Origin: Diphasiastrum complanatum
Lineage: Eukaryota; Streptophyta; Lycopodiopsida; Lycopodiales; Lycopodiaceae
DNA length: 64,000 nt
NCBI GenBank assembly: GCA_029204225.1
Contig: CM055104.1
Location: 47,000,451 to 47,064,450 of the forward strand
Direction: 5' to 3'
The translations under genes and the position numbers were made by a program. The notes beneath the pieces were generated by a model, which was not told the DNA's origin, did not search any database, and was given only the letters and a program-made list of their open reading frames with translations. This document shows, one piece after another, positions 32,028-45,196 of this stretch. The first letter of the stretch is position 1. Each line of letters starts with the position of its first letter.

Positions 32028-32466
32028 TGTGTTGCAAGGGAGCAAATTTCTATTCAAGAGGTTTGGCACAAAAGGATGGGACACCTCAACTTCAAGTCAT
32101 TGGAGGTAATGGCAAGGAAGAAGGTTGTGATTGGTCTTCCAAGTTCCTTAAGTGATGTCAAGCATGTTTGTGAGACTTGTGCTTTGTCTAAGTCACAAGA
32201 CTACCTTATACTAGATCTATTTCTAGACCTACCAAGCCTTTTCAACTTGTACATTAGGATATTCATGGATTTACTACAATTAGCAATAGTGGAGCTAAGA
32301 TGTATGTAACATTCATTGATGATTTTAGTAGATTTTGTTGGATCTATCTACTAAAGAGCAAGGATGAAGTGTATGATGTCTTTGTCAAGTTCAAGAATGC
32401 AAGGGAGAACCAATTTTTCACAAAAATCAAGTGCTTGAGAGGTGACAATGGTGGTGAATACATATG
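32028..32466 (+). pseudogene. Copia integrase, 5' part with catalytic Glu deleted
   Basis: The GAG-pre-integrase segment VWHKRMGHLNFKSLEVMA and the zinc finger CETCALSKS are followed by FIDDFSRF (first Asp) and RGDNGGEY (second Asp). The sequence then jumps to a pre-RT linker, so the Glu-containing half of the core is gone. Frameshifts lie near 32200 and 32310. Confidence 0.88.
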
Positions 32467-32519
32467 ATCAAGGAGAACATTAAGAGAAAGACAAGTACCT
32501 TCAAGGCTCACATATGATC

Positions 32520-33470
32520 AAAAGGGTAAGCAAGTAGTTTTTGAAAATTATGCTGCTTTCCTAACATCTTTGGATGAGCCTACAAGTGTAGAGCGAGCAA
32601 GGAAAGAAGAGGAGTGGATCCAAGCAATGGATCTTGAGTATCAAGCTCTTATGAAGAATGGAACACGAAGATTGGTGGAGTTGCCTTAGGACAAGAAAGC
32701 TATTGGATGAAAATGGATCTTCAAGGTGAAGACAAACCAAGATGGATCTATCAACAAGTACAAAGCAAGGTTAGTGGCAAAAGGATATGCTCAACAACAA
32801 GGGATTGACTATGATGAGACCTTTGCACCCGTGGCAAAGATGGTAAGCATTCGAGTCATCATTTCAATTGCTACACTTTATGGATAAGATTTATGGCAAA
32901 TGGACATTTCAAATGCATTCTTGAATGGTGATCTTGAAAAGGAAGTGTACATGGAGCAACCCGAGAGCTATATTTCATCAACAAAGCCAAATCATGTGTG
33001 TCTTCTACAAAAGAGTTTGTATGGCCTTAAGCAAGCACCAAGGAGTTGGTATGCTAAGCTTAACACTTTTTTACTCTCTCAAGGCTTTGTTATGAGTGAG
33101 TATGTTCATTCACTTTATTATAGGTTTGTTGGAAATGAAGTTACCATCTTGCTAATCTATGTGGATGATATCATCTTGAGTGGTGGAGACAATCAAGATG
33201 TGGAGGATATCAAGAATGCTCTTAAGAAGGAGTTTGAGGTGCATGATCTTGGTAATTTGCATTACAATTTGGGAATAGAAGTCATTAGATCTTCTCAATC
33301 TACTTTCATTTGTCAAGAGAAGTATGCTAATTCTATTCTAGAAGGATTTCACATGGTAGATGCAAAAGCTATTGATACACCTATAGAGTATCATGTAAAG
33401 CTAACTATAAGAGGTAATGAAAGATCCTTACTCTCTATAGGAAGGTAGTTGGTTCACTCATCTATCTAGT
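32520..33470 (+). pseudogene. Copia reverse transcriptase
   Basis: [20 protein letters not shown] and MDISNAFLNGDLEKEVYMEQ are Copia RT motifs. The active-site motif is LLIYVDDIILSG. Stops occur near 32690, 32709 and 32884, and the frame shifts near 33447. Confidence 0.93.
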
Positions 33471-33539
33471 CATTACTAGACCTAATCTAAGCTATTGTGT
33501 TGGAAGATTGAGTCAATTCATGCAAGATCCTAGTGAGGA

Positions 33540-34124
33540 GCATTGGAAGCTAGGAAAGTTTTGAGGTACATCATTGGAACTCAAGATTTTGGCATATTAT
33601 TGTATGAGGGATCATCACCTAATCTTTCTGGATTTTCAGATTTGGACTATGCCGGAGATGTAATGGATAGGAAATCCATTTGTACTTATTGTATTTTCAT
33701 AGGTGATGGAGCAATATCATGGATGCCAAAGAAACAAGCCACTATCTCATTGTCTTCTAGTGAGGCCAAGTACAAAGCTCTTACACATTGCACAAAGGAG
33801 ATGGTATGGATCAAGAGGATGATCAAGGATCTTCACTTGCTGGATTTTTTAGAGAGCCCAATCATCTTTTGTGACAATCAATCAGCCCAAAGAATGGCAT
33901 CCAATCCTATCTTTCATGCTAGGAGCAAGCATATTGAGATACAATATCACTTTGTGAGGGAGCAAGTCATTGCAAAGGAAGTGGAGCTTCAACATGTGTC
34001 TTTAAGGAAATGTGTAGCTGATATCTTCATCAAAGCATTGGGAAAAGACTTGTTCATGAAGCATATGACTTCACTTGGAGTGCTATCAAAGTCTATGCTA
34101 AAACTAGCTGAAGAGGGAGTGTGA
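33540..34124 (+). pseudogene. Copia RNase H
   Basis: SDLDYAGDVMDRKSICTYCI carries the first Asp, SSSEAKYKALTHCTKE the Glu and FCDNQSAQRMASNP the next Asp. HIEIQYHFVREQV and ADIFIKALGKDLF close the domain. This 193-codon frame is open throughout. It ends in the polypurine tract at 34111-34119 beside the 3' LTR. Confidence 0.93.
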
Positions 34125-34768
34125 AAGATTCAACTAGTTTCATCACATTTTGCTATATTTCCATATTTGGCATATTGAGGCCAAAACTTGTTTTAGACTT
34201 AGAGATTGACTTTTCAAAGTTCATTAGTCTAAATTTCATTTGAATAAACACTTTTTGAAAGTGTGGGAAAGTTAGAATGCGAGTTTGAGTAGATTCAAAT
34301 TTGAATAGTTGGGTACATTGAATCTAGACCCAAAATTAGTAGGGTTAGCATTTTGGTGGGAAAGCCAAGTGGCCAAATAGGGTTTGGACCTGCTATAAAA
34401 GGATGTAACTCGTGGAGAGAGTGATCTTCTCCCTTCTCTATCTCATTTCATGCTTATACATGGTTCTCTTGGATTCTACTATCCATTGGTGCACTATCTT
34501 GGTGATTGCTTGCAATTCTATGTGTAGAATGATCTATATTTTTTATTTTTGGATCCACACGTGTGAAACACAGTAGCTTGCTGGTTTTGTACAGAAAGCA
34601 ATAGTACTTTTTCATTTCATTCAAGTTTGATCAGGTTCTATTGGTATTTGCATGTCATTTTGTGTGTAGATGCTGATTTTTCTACATTGGTGAGATTGGT
34701 AGTGTATTTCTCTTTCTAACCAAAGATCATTCAGTAGATTAGATCATAATGATCTGGAATCTTTCACA
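34120..34768 (+). repeat. Copia family A 3' LTR
   Basis: The 649-bp partner of 29544-30190, preceded by the polypurine tract AAGAGGGAG. Only scattered differences are visible (for example CTCCCTTCTC versus CTCTCTTCTC). Confidence 0.97.
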
Positions 34769-34773
34769 ATCTA

Positions 34774-35493
34774 TACAAGTCGTAGATCAGTTAGGGTTTA
34801 ACTATATTGGGAGCGTGATAACGTGGCGTTACCATAACCGTGTACTGACTGTAGCCATTACTGTTGCGGTGCCCCAGCGGTCCGAGCCACAGGTGGAGAA
34901 TGAAGTGCAAGTTGCCACAGCCGCATACAGACCGCAAACACGGGTTTTTGCTGTGCGACAACGATACTTTATAAGTTTGCATCTGGTGGGTTGTGCCCGA
35001 CAGTTAGATCCAATGAGATTGCATCTGACGTTCTTGTAGACCATGGAAGAAAAATAGTTCATTTTGACAGATTGCTTTGTGATTTGTTGAAGGCGTTGAA
35101 GATGGCCAGGTCTCCAATGTTCTTCAGATACTTGACATTTGAATGTAGAATAGAAAACATGATTGGTTATCCTTTGATCCAATTTTGAACTGCTACACAG
35201 AATGAGTGGTTTTGCAGGCGCTGCAGTCTGAGGTCAGAACACAACATAAATATGCAGGATAGCAAAACAAAATTATAAATTTCAAGGATTAAATTGTGAG
35301 CCTAATTTCCAATTCTGATAGTTTTATATGGGGAATTATTCCATACAAGACCATTCTCTTCAAATATGGGATATTATTGCATTCAAAATCGTTCTTTTAC
35401 TTGTTGGTGTTAAAGGTGTATAGAGTGTGTTTGACCATGAATCTTTTGCAAGATGATTATCCTATTAGAATGCAATTCTCCTTACTTAACATC
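34774..35493. other. Non-coding segment between two elements
   Basis: It starts after the ATCTA duplication and ends at the giant Gypsy LTR. It should continue the sequence interrupted at 29538. No coding signal was recognised; the first 250 bases are more GC-rich than the rest. Confidence 0.5.
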
Positions 35494-37840
35494 TGTTAGC
35501 CGATATTTCCGCATGGAAAATTGGGCTAATATTGAAGTTTAAGTTTGCAATAACAGAAAAAACCGGCATGTAAAACCCGGTTATTAGAGAAAAAATTGGC
35601 ACAAATTTGCCTTAAAACTGGGTCTCAGCCCGCCCTAAAGTGGCTAGACACAGTTTAAAAGTAAGAAACTGACTTTTGAAAAAATCGTCAAAAATATTTT
35701 GTGGTCAATTTTTGTAAAGACCGAGCAAGAGTGCCGGTCCACCTAGAATTGGGTCCCAGCCCACCCTAAATGAGGCTAGAGCAAATTTTGCGGCCTTAGA
35801 AATGGCCGATAAATATTTTACGGCTTTTCAAAAAAAATGGCCAGTTGTAAAAAAATAGCCGATATGATTGTGCTAAAATCATACCATGTACTGAGTCCAT
35901 TTTTACTAATATATGATCACTCAGTGTATTTTTCAGGGAAACCGTGTTGTCGTGGGAGCCCTAGTCATGAATGCCGAAAAAGTCAACCACAAAAGAAAAA
36001 ACCGAGAAAGAAAAGTTTCGGGTAAAAACGGGACCGAGAAATATGGATTCAGTGTCAAGGAGTCACAGAAACCCTAACGACAAAGTTTGGGCAATTTACG
36101 AACAATTAACAAAATGTGTGGGCCAAGTGGTTACCCAACGGGCCAAAAACCCAGACAAATGAGCAGTAGGTGCACGACCCTTGAAAAATCGAAGGAAGGC
36201 CGAAAACACAGGTACCCAAAGAAAAAACGAAGGCCGCCTACTAAAAATAGGGGTTGAAAAAGGGCCTAATCCAAAATTTGGATATTAAATGCCAAAACAC
36301 CTTGGAGGCTGGAAATTAGGTGTGGGTTGTTATTTCTTACTTCATTTGGTGCTTACTTGAATGCTGCCAAGGATGGTTAGGGTTGAATATCATTGTTGAT
36401 GGGTTGAGACTTGCTTGCAATTGACGGAAATGGCTAGGATGAGTGTTTGTGGTTAGGTTTGGAGTTGTGTTTTCCTTCCAGTTGGGAGTCGTGTATAGTA
36501 TTAATGGATTGTGAATATGCTTGCCTTGGTGACTTCGAAGAGATAAAGCATATTTTTGTTGTACTTACGTCTCTTCTTGCGCGTTAGGTAATGTGATGAT
36601 CATGCATCGACTGATGGTTGAACGTTTGTAGTAACTCGACTGTTGGTGGGTTCTTGTTTGAAGAATAAAACGTGTGCTCATGTCTCGTTGATTGAATGTG
36701 GTGAAATGCTTGATGTGTGTTGAGAATTGAGAGAAAAGAATGATTGTTCGTGAAGAGAGTTTTGTAATTAGGAGTGGGAGACAAAGATGTGCTTTCATAT
36801 GCCCATTATTTTCTTTTGCATGAAGAGAGTCATTATCTTTCTTGGGTTCTCTACGGCCAGCACATCTCTGACAAGAAGAACACCATCATTGACAAAACGG
36901 ATGCTCTAGTCCATCACTGACATAGAGGAGCAGGTTGTGGCCAAGTTTAAAGACCTACTGAAGGCTGTCCACAACAAAGAATCAGATTACCAGGGCTATT
37001 TGCGGCCACCTACACACGGATTTTTTGCAGTATCAGATCTGCTACAGCCTGCACAACCTGGCCATCGCTGTCCACAGTAAAGAGATTTGTAGCCTCGGAT
37101 TGCTGCCCACAACCTGCCTACGCTTGCTCGAGGCCTGTATTGCCTGCCTGCGGCCCAGCACTACCTATTTGCGGCATGTCCATCTCTGCTACGCCCTGTT
37201 ATAGGCTGCCTGCGGCCAGAAAACATACTTGCGACATGTTCTAGGCTTGCCTACGGCTAGAAAGCCCTGTCTGAGACCTGTTCTAGGCCTGCCTGCAGCT
37301 AGAAAGCCCTGCTTGCGGCCTGGTATCACTGTTTGCTTCTGTCTGTGACCTCATTTCTCTGTAGCAACCCTCTGATATATGTTTCAGACCTGTCCATAGC
37401 CTGATTGTGACCTATTGTGGCCTGCCTTGCTACATTAGAGCTGGATATGCCTCTCTGTCCTCTGTAAATCCTAATCTTTGTCTGTGGTGACATAATTCTT
37501 CCCACAGTAACCTATGCCAGGGTTTTTCCAGTGGCTAATCCTTTGATCTTGTTGTCCATCGTGACTATCCGCAAAGGCAAGGCAAATAGAAGACGTCAAA
37601 TGGCATGCGGAATACTGAGGCAGCGTTCATCACTGTTCATACACAACGGCTACCTAATTACATCTTGAAGTAAGTTTTTACTTGACCTAATGTTTCTTTC
37701 TATTCACTTTGGTTTCATAAAATTCTGGCTACAAGCTCTTAAGTTAAATCGGAATGCAATGTGAGGTTATTGCTATAGTCAGCTACATGTGAATAAGGTT
37801 TTTATAAAGCATTTTTGTGAAGCAAGGAAGGTGTTATAGA
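35494..37840 (+). repeat. Giant Gypsy 5' LTR (2.35 kb aligned)
   Basis: It aligns to 48144-51187, except that a 653-bp block of the right copy (48959-49611) is missing at about 36321. Differences occur every few dozen bases, so the insertion is old. Similarity ends at 37840 (GTTATAGA). The LTR may extend further if the right copy is truncated. GC-rich repeats lie at about 36850-37330. Confidence 0.85.
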
Positions 37841-39853
37841 GCGCTTACATCTGTTTAGTAACAAGGTCATATAAATTTGAGTTCGGATGCATTTGCATTT
37901 TGTGGTTACGCTCGTTCAACTGAGTGAATAATGGGTCGATTGTGCACTGTAGTGAATCCTACTAAAAATTTTAGAACCAGAATGGTAGTATGCCTGTGTG
38001 TAGTGTTTCAGGAACCATGCACTCCAAAGATTCCGTACTTGCTATGGTTTTGACATGATGAAATTGTTTGTGATTTTGGCCGGATAGGGTAAGTAGCTAT
38101 TGAGGTTTTCCATTTACTCCATGCGTCATCTAGGGTATCAGTGTTCACGTCGTAATTGCTATTTTTAAATGATTTGAACTAGACTGACAATGGAATTGTT
38201 TTCCGTTAGGAAAGAGAGGACAACCGGTTCATGAGTTGAATTGTACTTACCATGGAATCGCTTCTTCATTTTAAAGTTAAAACAATGTTCTACTAGTAGA
38301 TCATACATTGCTAGTAGTGGAGCCTGGTTTTCCTTCATAGTAACTGCATGTGGTTGTTGGCCGGTCTATAAACTAGTTGACATACGCCATGATTGATAAA
38401 TTGTGAAAATCGTCAAGTTGGAATCGTTTGTTTTCCATTATGAACTTCTTAATTGGACCCGACCTCTGTGAAACACCAGAGCGGCCGTCCACCATCCGCG
38501 GTTGAAATACACCGCCTTGGTTAAGCGTCACACTAGTCACACCCGCTGTCGGTACTGTCTAGGGAAATACCTAGACCCAATGGTTGGCGAAAATACCGCC
38601 ACTTAGCAAACAAAGCGGTGCGTATAACTTGCACCCCACGAGCACATCATAGACAGTAAATCGGTTTCCAGCCCATGTAAGATTTCTACTAACTGTAAGC
38701 CGAATTTAATGGGGAAAGAGATATTAGCAAGATCCTAACGTGAATTAATGATCAGAAGTTTTACGGAACTAGGACCCTAGAAAGCTAGTAAATCATTCCA
38801 TCAAAAGTACTAGCACCCCCTCCTTACAGTCATACTTCTGAGAGCCTGGAATACTCTCATTGGCTCGGGAGCACAGGGTAACAGAGGAAGCCCCCAGGAT
38901 TGGATGTGGTAGGACCTTCGTTACTCACATAGGGCATAGCCACCATCAGTAGTGGTTCCCCTTGACTTTTTTAGGACGTTTTGGCTGGACCAATCCCCTG
39001 CCCTACAAATCTCATATGTCTCAGATTGCATATGTTGTGAACAATTCTACTGTTTAGACCGTCAGCCGCAAGATAGCTTGGTTGTGCAAGCTACTAGTGC
39101 ACACGTTGTTTTCAGAAAACCGATATCAAGTATCACAGGTTGAAGTGGTTAGCATCACACAGTGATGTGTGTTGATCCCACACCTAGAACATACGTTACG
39201 AGTTCACAATCCAACCCTAGCTGAATGTGATCCGACTTCACCAAGGCCATTCTACTTCCAACAGTTGGAATACAGTTTGGACTAGAGACTGCATACAATC
39301 AGCAGGGAGTTTAGGTTGTGATGCCAAGTAGTACTAGAAATCTTTCATAGAGTGATGGGATAGAACAGAGAATGGGATTCTGTATGAAGCCTAGGTGAAA
39401 GTGAAAACTAGAGCCCTGAATCGAAAGTCATTACCCTACGACCCACCAACCCTAGCATCCCGTAGAGACGGCACCTGGTACAAAGAACCAAGAAAAACTA
39501 TACATGGATATGGTTGGATTAGGATTGAGCAAAAAAATGACCAAGTAGAATTAGTCAGGTCATATGCAGTATTAGTGGACGAAGGACGGATGACCTATGG
39601 GATAACGTGGAGAAATCACAAAACGCATGTGCAATGACAATTGATTGCTATCCGTAAGTGAGAAACCTATTATGCAGCAATCATTAGTGTCACCCTAGAC
39701 GAGACATCATAGGTATACCAAGGAAATCTAGGTCTAAGGGAGCATCGCACAAAGAGACTTCAAATCCCCAGAGAGAGTGTTTAGGGCTTTAGAAGAAGCA
39801 ATCGTGGGTTTCTTATCCCACCAACCTTAGATGATGAGTCTCACCCACCTATA
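37841..39853 (+). other. Giant Gypsy leader, 2 kb, no gene
   Basis: It lies between the end of the aligned LTR and gag. No domain-bearing frame was found. TGGTTAGCATCAC at about 39147 recurs at 48019, before the 3' LTR; its meaning is unclear and it is not a recognised primer site. Confidence 0.5.
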
Positions 39854-41680
39854 ATGGACTTGGATGATATGTTGGAACCTATAGAAGAACTACCAGAACT
39901 TGAGCCAACCGACGCTACAGAACCACGGTTAGTGAACGTAACACCTGCTGCTACAGAACCTGTTGCCAACAGAATGGCAAGACGTTTGACTGAACCAATC
40001 GTAGTACCCCCGGAGACAGGAGGACTACCCAAGCTTAGTGGATCCACTCCTGAGTTTCATGGACCACCATATGAAAATGCCGAAGAGCATATTGATGTTT
40101 TTTGGACCACCTGCTTTACCAGTGCCATCACAAACCCGCATCATGAAATGATGTTTTTCACCACCACTTTATCTGGAACAGCTAGGCACTGGTATCATAG
40201 TCTGCAGAGAGGCTCAATTCACACCATTGAGGAGTTCCATAGACTGTTTTTAATTGAGACGCCCCCCACCGAACGGTTGATGGCCTACTGTTCACACTGA
40301 CTTCCCTACAACAAGGAAGTAACGAAACCATCTGACAATACTGGCCTCGTTTGACAGAGTTTTCATGCCAAGTGGAACCCACTGTGTTACTACCACCCCT
40401 ATTACTACTGACCTTCTTTCTACGAGGGCTCAAGAATGACATACAAATGATTGTACGTCAGAGTAACTCCCAGACATTGGCTGAGGCAGTAGAGAAGGCA
40501 ATCGTGGTAGAAGACGCACAGATTGCGGTTGCCCACGCATCCCACCTATCGCAAGCAGTGAACAGCTTGAACCTAAGCCCAGAAACGTGGAGAGGAGGCG
40601 CAATCGTAGCTATAGGAGCACACCCCATAGTGGAACCCCGTCCCATACAGGCTATTGAACCTCAACAAGGCAGGAACGTGCAAACACAAGATGCACGAAG
40701 GCTCCAAGCACAGATGCCCGATAGAGGCTATGAGAGCATAGGCTCTAATGCAGAACTAGGCGATATGCGAGCCATGCTAAAGGGATACATGGACGTGATG
40801 AGTGAGAATATGCAGACCTTAGCAGCAAATGTAAATTTTCTCAAACAGCACCAAAATTTGTTGGGTCAGAGACACCCCATAGAAGGACCAAATCTCTTAG
40901 TGTGTAGACATTGTAGAGGGAATCATTTAAATCGAAACTGTCCCAACCAAGTGTGCGGGTACTGCAAGAGGCCTGGACACTTGGAGAATAGATGCTGGGT
41001 ATGTAGAGACGCATTAAACACTAGGAATAGGATGCCTGGGCCAGTGAACCATAGACCCCAGGAGGACAGAACGACAGGGCCATCAAGGCCACCTCAATAC
41101 ATACAACGGGGACCCAAGCTTAGCCAGGTGGATAAAGGGAAGGCATGCATAGAAGATGACCGGCCACCCGTGAACTTCATCGCCGTAGAGACGCTAGAGG
41201 AATCCATGAGCAGGAAAGAGGTTTTAGTAGTGACTCGGAGTAACCTCCAGACGGAGCTACCTCCCAGAAAACCCAAGCCTACACCAAAACCACCACCGCA
41301 GGTAGATAACCCAGTGGTCATTGAGAAGCTAGTATTCGAACCTACACCCATCTATGAGGATCCATTGCCCAAAGAGCAAGGTGAGGGTAGCATCTTGGAA
41401 GGGCGTAGACATTCCAGATTCCTAGGACCGAGAAAAGGGAAAACCGGCCTAGAAACTAAGAGGACTATGACCAGAAACCGCAGGTTTAATAAGGATATAG
41501 ACCTAAATCTAAAGAGAGAGAATATTGACCTAGGTCAAGCCCTAGAGAATCTAAAATTGGAAATAGGGCTCTGGCAACTAGTACAATTGTCACCCACTAT
41601 TAAACGCACGGTCAAACGATTGATGAGACCACCCATGACCAGAATACTGGAGCCACCTACAATAGGGAAAGTAGATGCAG
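39854..41680 (+). pseudogene. Giant Gypsy gag with two CCHC knuckles
   Basis: ATG at 39854 starts an acidic N-terminus (MDLDDMLEPIEELPELEPTD). LPKLSGSTPEFHG and FFTTTLSGTARHWYHSLQRG then fit the retrotransposon gag domain. The frame breaks near 40300 and resumes by 40351 (LRGLKNDIQMIVRQS). Two knuckles follow near 40900-41000: CRHCRGNHLNRNC and CGYCKRPGHLENRC; the first has one residue fewer than the consensus before His. Confidence 0.88.
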
Positions 41681-41995
41681 ATTTGTTAGATCGCTACTGC
41701 CCTAAGGTAGATGTACTCATAGATGGCCTAGACATCTCAGGGGCCATAGTTGATGCAGGGTTGGCAGTTAACATCGTAAGTCTAGAACTTTCATAGCGCC
41801 TTGGTTTTACTCTAGAACTCGCTACCTTGACAGTCCTAAAGCTAGCTTAAGAATGTACCCATTACCGTGGCTAACAAGACCATTCAAGTGGACTTTTACG
41901 TCATGAGGATGTACGCCGGGAACCGGGGGTACTCTATACTACTAGGACAGCCATGGCTCAGGCTTAGCAACTGCACAGTCGACATCCCCGCAGGA
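41681..41995 (+). pseudogene. Giant Gypsy protease, altered active site
   Basis: VLIDGLDISGAIVDAGLAVN places Asp-Ala-Gly where the aspartic protease needs Asp-Ser/Thr-Gly. A stop and frameshift at about 41796 follow. The domain continues with YSILLGQPWLRLSNCTVD, the usual C-terminal landmark (L-G-x-P-W-L). Confidence 0.8.
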
Positions 41996-42358
41996 GTACT
42001 GATTTTTGGAAGGGGTAGAAAACGTACCATAGTAGACGACTATCCCGAGGTGCCTGAGTCAGAAAGAGCACCCATACCTTCATCCGAGTGGGAGGAGGTC
42101 ATGAGTAGTGAGGACGATGGTGAGTCCACTACAAGTGAAGATGAACCAGACCTGAGATCAGTACTGGACATAGAGTGGAACACTCCAGAAGAGTGGCCTC
42201 CCAAAGTTCGAGACGCCGATATTTGCTTGATAAACCTAGGAACCCTAGAAGAGCCCAAGAACATCAAAATAGGTGCTTCTCTAGGCATTGGAGAAAAAGA
42301 AGAATACGAACGGCTGTGTAGAAAGTACTAGCATATTTTTATTTGGGACTACTCAGAT

Positions 42359-43070
42359 TTGAAGGGGATTCCACCCGATCTAGTGACTCATACAATACCA
42401 CTGAAGGAGGGAGCCAAACCTATACGACAAAAACAACGCCGGCTACCCTACCACCTAAAGGAAGGAGTATACACTGAACTCGAGAGACTTCGAAATGCTG
42501 GTCTGATATTTCCGGTAGAGAACACCAAGTGGTGCTCCCCAATAGTACCTCACACCAAGAAGAACTCTACATGCATTTGCGTATGTGTGAATTATAAGAG
42601 GTTGAACAAACAGACTAAGAAGGACTACTACCCATTGTCGTTCATAGACCAAGTCCTAGAAAAAATGGCGGGAAGAGACCGGTACTCTTTCATGGACTGT
42701 TTTGTAGGCTATAATCAGATAGCCATAGCAGAAGAGGATAAATTGAAGACCACCTTCACAACCACATTTGGGATTTTCGCTTACCACGTCATGCCCTTTG
42801 GGTTGACTAATCCCCTGGAACCTATCAGAGGTTTATGAACAAGCACTTCGAGGATATCTAAGACGAAAACCTCAAAATTTTTATAGAGGACCTCTGTGGG
42901 GCACCCATTGTCACAGAACATCTCACCATGCTAGAGAAGTGTTTTCAGAAGTGCGCAACAACCTGTATAGCTTTGAATGCTAACAAGTGCCTATTCGGAG
43001 TTCCTTACGGGGTACTGTTAGGACATGTCATTAGCAAGTACAGCATGGCAACTGATCCAGAAAAAATAGC
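42359..43070 (+). pseudogene. Giant Gypsy reverse transcriptase
   Basis: HTIPLKEGAKPIRQKQRRLP opens the RT. VNYKRLNKQTKKDYYPL, FMDCFVGYNQIAIAEED and FGIFAYHVMPFGLTN are standard motifs. A small loss near 42830 shifts the frame, and the catalytic motif is degraded to FIEDLC instead of the usual Y/F-x-D-D. GVLLGHVISKYSMATDPEKI closes the domain. Confidence 0.92.
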
Positions 43071-43199
43071 GACTAGGCATGATGGCACCAACTACGGTGT
43101 CCACACTTCAGACCTTCTTAGGCTCGAGCGGTTATTACAAAAGATATGTGATGGCCTATGCCACGCGTACTTACCAGATGACTGGCTTATTGAAAACCA

Positions 43200-43697
43200 A
43201 CATGGAGTGGACCTAGGACGAGGCATGTGAGAAGACTTTTCAGGAATTAAAAGTAGCTTTGGCTAACGCTCCAATATTAAAACCACCTATGTATGACAGG
43301 GAGTTCTTTGTTTTTCCAAGCACCACGGACACGTGCATAAACTGTTGTCTGGCCCAGATTTGGGACAAAAAAATATCACCCTATTATTTTTATAGGGAGA
43401 AAACTAAACAAAGCCAAACTTAATTATAGTAAGGCTGAGAAAATTTGTTTGGGAATAGCTTACGTTGCCGCCAAACTAAGGCATTACCTATTGCATCGAA
43501 AAGTGACTTTCTTTACCAAGAGTACTGCAGTCACCTTGATGATGAATAAACTAGAACCTCCTGAGCGCTTAATGAAATGGATAATCTCCCTTCAGGAGTT
43601 TGACTACACCCTCCAAAGCAAGCCGCCTAAACGGCAGGGGTTAAACGATTGTATTTGCGAGCTGGGAGGGGTTACTGAAACAAACAATGAGTGAGAG
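43200..43697 (+). pseudogene. Giant Gypsy first RNase H, broken
   Basis: Pieces of the RT-linked RNase H are readable in three frames: FQELKVALANAPILKPP, then AYVAAKLRHYLLHRKVTFFT, ERLMKWIISLQEFDYTLQSK and GLNDCICEL. Several stops and frameshifts make it inactive. Confidence 0.8.
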
Positions 43698-43718
43698 GCT
43701 GATCACTTAAAAGAACTT

Positions 43719-44980
43719 TTGAGGGTAGACATTGACACAATTCCTGAGTGGTATACAGCTTTAGCAACCTACCTATCCACACTAGAGACACCCAGCAGTA
43801 TGACGACTCCAGAAAAACGAAAACTACGTCTACAAGCCCTAAAATTCACTTTAATAGGGGGCACACTATATAGACGAGGTGTAGAAGGGTTGTATCGAAG
43901 ATGTGTCACTCATGAAGAAGCCAAATTTATACTAGAGGAGTGTCACGATTCTGCCTGTGGGGGCCACTTTGCTGGCCAACTCACAGGGCAGAAAATTCTG
44001 AGGGTGGGTTATTGGTGGCCAACACTATTCCAAGATGCCCATTTACATGCCCGAAACTGCGAGACCTGTCAACGAGTTGACAAGACGAATAATAGGGTGC
44101 GATTGTTAGTTCCAATACAGACATGTCTCCCCTTTGAAAAATGGGACATCGATTTCGTTGGCCCAATACACCCAGCTTCATCTAGTTGAAAACATTATAT
44201 CATAGTGGCCACTGACTATTTCACAAAGTGGGCCGAGGCACAGGCTGTGGCCAAAGACAATGCGAAAGAAACCGTCTGGTTCTTACTAGAACAGGTGATA
44301 GGCCAGTTCGGTACACCCGGAGAACTCATCTCTAATAGGGGTATCCATTACTATCAAGGCTTTGACCGATCAGTTGACGATCAAGCATCGAAAAAACACA
44401 CCCTACCACCCGCAAGCCAACGGTCAGGCTGAAAGCACAAACAAACAACTATTGGGTATTCTAAGGAAAATCGTATCAGACCGACAGAGGAATTGGGACA
44501 AAAAACCATACTCGGCGTTGTGGGCATATAATGCCACCTATAAGACCAATACCAACCACACACCCTTTTTTCTAGTGTATGGCCAAGAATGTGTACTGCC
44601 AATAGAAATAGAGCTTCCATCCTTGCGGTTTGCCATGAAGCACGACCTAGGAAAGAAAGAATCAATATAGCACCGACTGGACACTTTACAAGACCTGGAT
44701 GAGCACTGGATAGCTGCTTTAAATCACCAAGAAACCCACAAAAGACGCATGAAGGAGATTCATGATAGGAACATGCGCGATTACCAGTTCATGCCAGTTA
44801 GTGTTGTTCTACGATGCTAGACACGAGTTGATGCCTCAAAAGTTGGGGCCACGCTGGAACGGTCCATATGTAATAGTGAGACTGTATGAAAATAACACGG
44901 TTAAGCTGGTAGAGTTAAATGGTGAAATTTTTAAGCACCGAACCAACATAAATAAGATAAAAGCTTACCGTAGTTAAAGA
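43719..44980 (+). pseudogene. Giant Gypsy integrase
   Basis: The H-H-C-C zinc finger lies at ECHDSACGGHFAGQLTGQ to CETCQRV. KWDIDFVGPIHP has the first Asp and FGTPGELISNRGIHY has Asn where the second Asp belongs. After a frameshift, NTPYHPQANGQAESTNKQLL has the Glu. The C-terminus includes LGPRWNGPYVIVRLYENNTV. One stop after PASSS and two frameshifts (about 44370 and 44670-44815) are visible. Confidence 0.92.
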
Positions 44981-45196
44981 GAAGCCGAAGTCACCTATAC
45001 AGTATGTAACACCTTTTCATGTTCACCTTTTCAGGTATCAGAGTGAACAACCAGAAGCATCACGAATACGGGGAACACTCAAAGAATCAAAAGTAGCCCC
45101 AGTGACCCTGTACATATACGCTGAACGAAAGGGTGCAAAAAACCCATACAAAAATTCATAAAATCGAGAAAAATACAAAAATATTATTGTTGTGAT

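Larger units (their letters stand above)
29544..34768 (+). mobile_element. Ty1/Copia retrotransposon (family A), TSD ATCTA
   Basis: A complete insertion of 5225 bp with 647- and 649-bp LTRs that begin TGTGAAAGAT and end ATCTTTCACA. ATCTA flanks both sides (29539-29543 and 34769-34773). Primer site, gag, protease, GAG-pre-integrase, part of integrase, RT, RNase H and polypurine tract are in Copia order. Frameshifts, stops and an internal deletion in integrase make it non-autonomous. Confidence 0.97.

Noticed and set aside
35837-36025. 62-aa ORF found in both giant Gypsy LTRs (also at 48486-48674)
   Set aside because: The two copies are LTR duplicates, so their similarity says nothing about selection. 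There is no domain, and LTR sequence is normally non-coding.
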